Assembly: GCA_002296975.1 (NCBI GenBank)
Contig: DBIS01000152.1
Span: 1-9,503 of the forward strand
DNA from: Deltaproteobacteria bacterium UBA796
Lineage (GTDB): Bacteria > Myxococcota_A > UBA796
Direction: 5' to 3'
DNA length: 9,503 nucleotides
A program made the translations under genes and the position numbers. Under the pieces are notes generated by a model. That model was not told the DNA's origin, searched no databases, and saw only the letters and a list, made by a program, of their open reading frames with translations. Positions within the stretch are counted from its first letter, which is position 1, and each line of letters starts with the position of its first letter. Shown piece by piece: positions 6,940 to 9,503 of this stretch.

Positions 6940-7022
6940 GGGGGCGTGGCGGAATCGGTAGACGCGCTCGATTCAAAATCGAGTGGCCAATGGCCTTGTG
7001 GGTTCGATTCCCACCGCCCCTA
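6940..7022 (+). tRNA. tRNA-Leu (anticodon CAA)
   Basis: Class II cloverleaf decoding UUG. Acceptor strand 6940-6946 pairs with 7015-7021, U8-G9 are at 6947-6948, the D-arm (6949-6965) has the leucine-type GCGGAATCGGTAGACGC, and the anticodon stem 6967-6971/6979-6983 closes loop TTCAAAA with CAA at 6974-6976. A long variable arm (6984-6997) holds a GGCC/GGCC stem with an AAT loop; the T-stem is 6998-7002/7010-7014 with loop TTCGATT. The discriminator is A73 (7022), the leucine identity base. CCA is not encoded. The first acceptor pair is G1-U72 (6940/7021), an unusual wobble. It begins 60 nt after the kinase stop, with no terminator or clear promoter seen between them. Confidence 0.96.
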
Positions 7023-7250
7023 TTTCTAAGATATTTTCCCCAAAAGGGTGGGGGTTGAACGCGCAGTGCTGGCTAACGGCCATGGATGGGTGAACACAGC
7101 CAACCGTCCAAAAGAAGGCGGCTGAAAGGCTGACCTCGCCAAGCCCGGCCCCCGAGCATGCCTCCTGTTTAGGCCGGCGAAAACAAGCTCCACAAAAGCA
7201 AGAGGCGCGCCACCCCACAAAGGTTAGATACCTCGCCACCCGAGGATGAC
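7023..7250 (+). other. Intergenic leader between tRNA-Leu and valS
   Basis: No credible gene lies here. Two potential stem-loops are visible: a 6-bp stem GGATGG (7084-7089) with CCGTCC (7104-7109, one G-U pair), and a 6-bp GC stem CCGGCC (7145-7150) with GGCCGG (7172-7177) around a 21-nt loop containing GCATGC. Neither is followed by a T-run, so they are not classic intrinsic terminators. There is no T-box signature and no valine-rich leader peptide. TAGATA at 7225-7230 could be a weak -10 but lacks a -35. The 9-mer ACCTCGCCA occurs twice (7133-7141 and 7230-7238). The tRNA 3' processing signal and the valS promoter must both lie in or before this stretch. Confidence 0.5.
7231..7245 (+). promoter_or_regulatory. 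Small hairpin containing the valS Shine-Dalgarno
   Basis: CCTCG (7231-7235) is perfectly complementary to CGAGG (7241-7245) across a CCACC loop. The 3' arm holds the valS ribosome binding site GAGG, 5 nt from ATG 7251, so folding would hide it. A competing 4-bp helix AGGT (7221-7224)/ACCT (7230-7233) would free it. The pairing is seen directly; any regulatory effect is inference, since 5 bp is short. Confidence 0.35.
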
Positions 7251-9503
7251 ATGGCGCTCATTGATTTGCTCTCAAAAACCTTCGATTCCCAAGCCGCGGC
7301 GGATAAATACTACCCACAATGGGAGGCGGATGGCCTGTTTACCCCCGACCCAGACGCCCCTGGCGAGCCCTATTGCATCGTGATTCCGCCACCGAACGTC
7401 ACAGGCTCCCTACATATGGGTCACGCCCTTGACAACACCCTCCAGGATGTCTTGATTCGCTACAAGCGCATGGATGGCTTCAACACGTTGTGGGTGCCCG
7501 GTACAGACCACGCTGGCATCGCCACCCAATGGATCGTTGAACGCCAACTCCGCGAGCAAGGCATTGAGCGCCAAGACCTTGGCCGTGAGAAATTTCTCGA
7601 AAAGGTATGGGCCTGGAAAGCTAAATCTGGCGGTGTCATCACAGGCCAACTCCGAAAGCTTGGGGTTTCCTGCGATTGGAGTCGCGAGCGGTTCACCATG
7701 GACGAGGGTCTCAGTCGCGCAGTCAGAGAGGTCTTCGTTCGGTACTATGAAGACGGGCTGATTTACCGCGCAGAGCGAATGATAAATTGGGACCCGATCG
7801 GCATGACGGCGCTCTCCAACCTCGAGGTGGAGAACGAGGAGAATCATCAAACTGAAATCTGGAGTTTTGCTTATCCGCTGGTCAAGCCTGCACGCCAAGC
7901 AGATGGGAGTATTATCACCGAGATTGTGGTCGCCACCACACGCCCCGAGACCATGCTCGGCGACACCGCTGTTGCCGTACACCCCGACGACCCACGCTAC
8001 CAGTCGCTCATCGGCACCAAGGTGAAGCACCCGTTTTTGGACCGGGAGATACCAATCGTCGGTGACGCGATTTTGGTCGACCCAGCGTTTGGAAGTGGTG
8101 CTGTCAAAATCACCCCGGCCCATGACTTTAATGACTTCGACGTCGGCCAGCGCCATCAACTGCCCAGCATCACCATCATGAATCCCGATGGAACCATCAA
8201 CGCCGAGGGCGGGCCTTTCGAGGGGCTCGATCGCTTTGATGCACGAAAGGCAGTCAAAGTTAAACTCGCAGCGCTCGGGCTCGAGCGGGGCTCAAAGCCA
8301 CACACCATGGCCTTGCCACGTTCCCAACGCTCAGGGGCGCCAGTCGAGCCCATGATCTCCACCCAATGGTTCGTAAAGATGGAGCCTCTGGCCGCTCCAT
8401 CCATCAAGGCCATCGAGGACGGCGACACCCGCTTTGTGCCCAAACAGTGGGAAAACACCTACTTTTCATGGATGCGTGATGTCCGGGATTGGTGCATCAG
8501 CCGCCAGCTGTGGTGGGGGCACCAAATCCCAGCTTGGTATTGTGCTGATTGTGATCACATCACCGTTTCTCGGGAAGACCCCCAGGCCTGCGGCGGTTGT
8601 GCTTCGACGAATATCCACCAAGACGAGGACGTTCTCGATACCTGGTTTTCATCGGCACTTTGGCCGCTTTCCACATTGGGTTGGCCGGACAAAACCAAGG
8701 ACCTCGACCGGTATTACCCAACCTCGGTCCTGGTCACAGGCTTTGATATCATCTTCTTTTGGGTGGCCCGAATGATGTTCTCTGGCCTCAAGCTCATGGA
8801 CAAAGTTCCATTTTCAGACATCTATATTCACGCGCTTGTTCGCGATGAAAATGGCCTCAAGATGTCCAAAACAAAGGGGAATGTCGTCGACCCGCTCGTG
8901 GTCATCGATGAGATTGGGTCGGATGCGCTGCGCATGACCCTCGTGGCCATGGAAACCCAAGGCCGGGACATCCTATGGAATAGCGCGCGTGCCAATGGCT
9001 ACGTCAAGTTTCAAAACAAGCTTTGGCAGGCATATCGCTTCGCAATGATGCATTTCGAGGAGTACGACCCCGAGGCGCCCCGCACCCTCAGCCCCTACGA
9101 CCACTGGATCCTGGCCCGTACCGGAGAGGCTGTTCGGCGGGTTCGCGAGGCCCTTGATAACTACCGGTTCAGTGAAGCTGCCCTGGAGGTTTACGCCTTC
9201 ACATGGGATGAATTGTGTGACTGGTATCTGGAGTTTTCCAAGGGAACCTTGTACAGCGACGAGGCACCTGAAGCCGCGAAACAAGGTGCGCGCCATACGT
9301 TGTGGCAGGGGTTTCACGCACTTTCACGGCTGGTTCACCCAATCATGCCATTTTTATCCGAGGAGATTTGGCAGCACTTGCCGAACACCAACGGCTCGAT
9401 CATGGTTGCGGCATACCCGAAGGTTAAGGACTTCCCAAGTGACCCTGAGGCGTTGGCGCAGGTCGGTACCACCCAGAGTATCATCACTGCTATTCGTCGA
9501 ATT
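7251..9503 (+). CDS. valS: Valyl-tRNA synthetase, C-terminus beyond window
   Basis: Class I aminoacyl-tRNA synthetase that charges tRNA-Val and edits mischarged threonine; cytosolic and essential. The frame runs from ATG 7251 (GAGG 5 nt upstream) to the right edge as 751 codons without a stop; bacterial ValRS is usually about 870-950 residues, so the end of the anticodon-binding region and the C-terminal coiled coil are missing. Evidence: PPPNVTGSLHMGHA (46-59) with the HIGH-type HMGH at 55-58; GTDHAGIATQ (84-93); the CP1 editing-domain block ATTRPETMLGDTAVAV (228-243); a four-Cys zinc-ribbon-like insert (Cys431, 434, 447, 450); DEDVLDTWFSSALWP (458-472); TGFDIIFFWVARMMF (496-510); and the KMSKS loop as KMSKTKGNVVDP (537-548), a mild Thr variant. 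The anticodon-binding helical domain begins near 615. It follows tRNA-Leu and a structured leader, but shows no T-box. Confidence 0.97.
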   Translation, partial: MALIDLLSKTFDSQAAADKYYPQWEADGLFTPDPDAPGEPYCIVIPPPNVTGSLHMGHALDNTLQDVLIRYKRMDGFNTLWVPGTDHAGIATQWIVERQLREQGIERQDLGREKFLEKVWAWKAKSGGVITGQLRKLGVSCDWSRERFTMDEGLSRAVREVFVRYYEDGLIYRAERMINWDPIGMTALSNLEVENEENHQTEIWSFAYPLVKPARQADGSIITEIVVATTRPETMLGDTAVAVHPDDPRYQSLIGTKVKHPFLDREIPIVGDAILVDPAFGSGAVKITPAHDFNDFDVGQRHQLPSITIMNPDGTINAEGGPFEGLDRFDARKAVKVKLAALGLERGSKPHTMALPRSQRSGAPVEPMISTQWFVKMEPLAAPSIKAIEDGDTRFVPKQWENTYFSWMRDVRDWCISRQLWWGHQIPAWYCADCDHITVSREDPQACGGCASTNIHQDEDVLDTWFSSALWPLSTLGWPDKTKDLDRYYPTSVLVTGFDIIFFWVARMMFSGLKLMDKVPFSDIYIHALVRDENGLKMSKTKGNVVDPLVVIDEIGSDALRMTLVAMETQGRDILWNSARANGYVKFQNKLWQAYRFAMMHFEEYDPEAPRTLSPYDHWILARTGEAVRRVREALDNYRFSEAALEVYAFTWDELCDWYLEFSKGTLYSDEAPEAAKQGARHTLWQGFHALSRLVHPIMPFLSEEIWQHLPNTNGSIMVAAYPKVKDFPSDPEALAQVGTTQSIITAIRRI

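Noticed and set aside
5416..7022. The kinase uses a TTG start and the next gene is a UUG-decoding tRNA, suggesting a link.
   Set aside because: Initiation at TTG uses the initiator tRNA, not tRNA-Leu, so the adjacency is most likely coincidence.
7031..7054. Possible terminator hairpin just after the tRNA (CCCC, AAAA, GGG-T-GGGGG).
   Set aside because: The stem is only 3-4 bp and no T-run follows on either strand.
6973..7239. Minus-strand ORF of 88 codons opposite the tRNA, whose product ends with GIEPTRPLATRF.
   Set aside because: This ending is the well-known false translation of the antisense of a tRNA-Leu gene; the rest has no family features.
7023..7250. T-box riboswitch upstream of valS.
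   Set aside because: No T-box core (UGGNACC-like) sequence, no specifier loop and no terminator/antiterminator pair were found.
7410..8159. 249-codon minus-strand ORF.
   Set aside because: It lies wholly antisense to the conserved catalytic and editing regions of valS and has no recognisable features.

Overview
The window is gene-dense bacterial chromosome, moderately GC-rich by eye, and no mobile element, repeat array or CRISPR was seen. The gene mix suggests a Myxococcota/Bradymonadota-type ('deltaproteobacterial') organism: a membrane-anchored eukaryotic-type Ser/Thr kinase, an HDOD protein beside a metallo-beta-lactamase-fold hydrolase, a membrane fatty-acid desaturase and a Tat-exported PhoX-like phosphatase. 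This assignment is inference from gene content only.

Left block (minus strand, 3515 down through the left edge): a tight four-gene operon in transcription order acyl-lipid/acyl-CoA desaturase, HDOD-domain protein, MBL-fold hydrolase, aldo/keto reductase (C-terminus cut by the window edge). The last three genes overlap by 4 nt at each junction (GTGA and ATGA), so translation is probably coupled. Functionally it combines lipid modification, a signalling-type domain, a hydrolase of unknown substrate and an NAD(P)H-dependent reductase.

Middle block (plus strand, 3547-6879): a PhoX/DUF839-family phosphatase with a twin-arginine signal, then after 27 nt a transmembrane Ser/Thr kinase with a TTG start and an unrecognised extracytoplasmic beta-rich domain. 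It diverges from the left operon across only about 30-50 nt, so the two promoters must share or overlap sequence.

Right block (plus strand): a tRNA-Leu(CAA) gene at 6940-7022, a 228-nt gap with several potential stem-loops, and valS (valyl-tRNA synthetase), open at the right edge after 751 codons. The valS Shine-Dalgarno sequence lies in the 3' arm of a small perfect hairpin with competing alternative pairings, a possible translational control element.

Nothing here is clearly a new defence or mobile system. The points most worth a second look are the PhoX/kinase pair, the compact HDOD-MBL-AKR-desaturase operon, the divergent promoter region and the valS leader.
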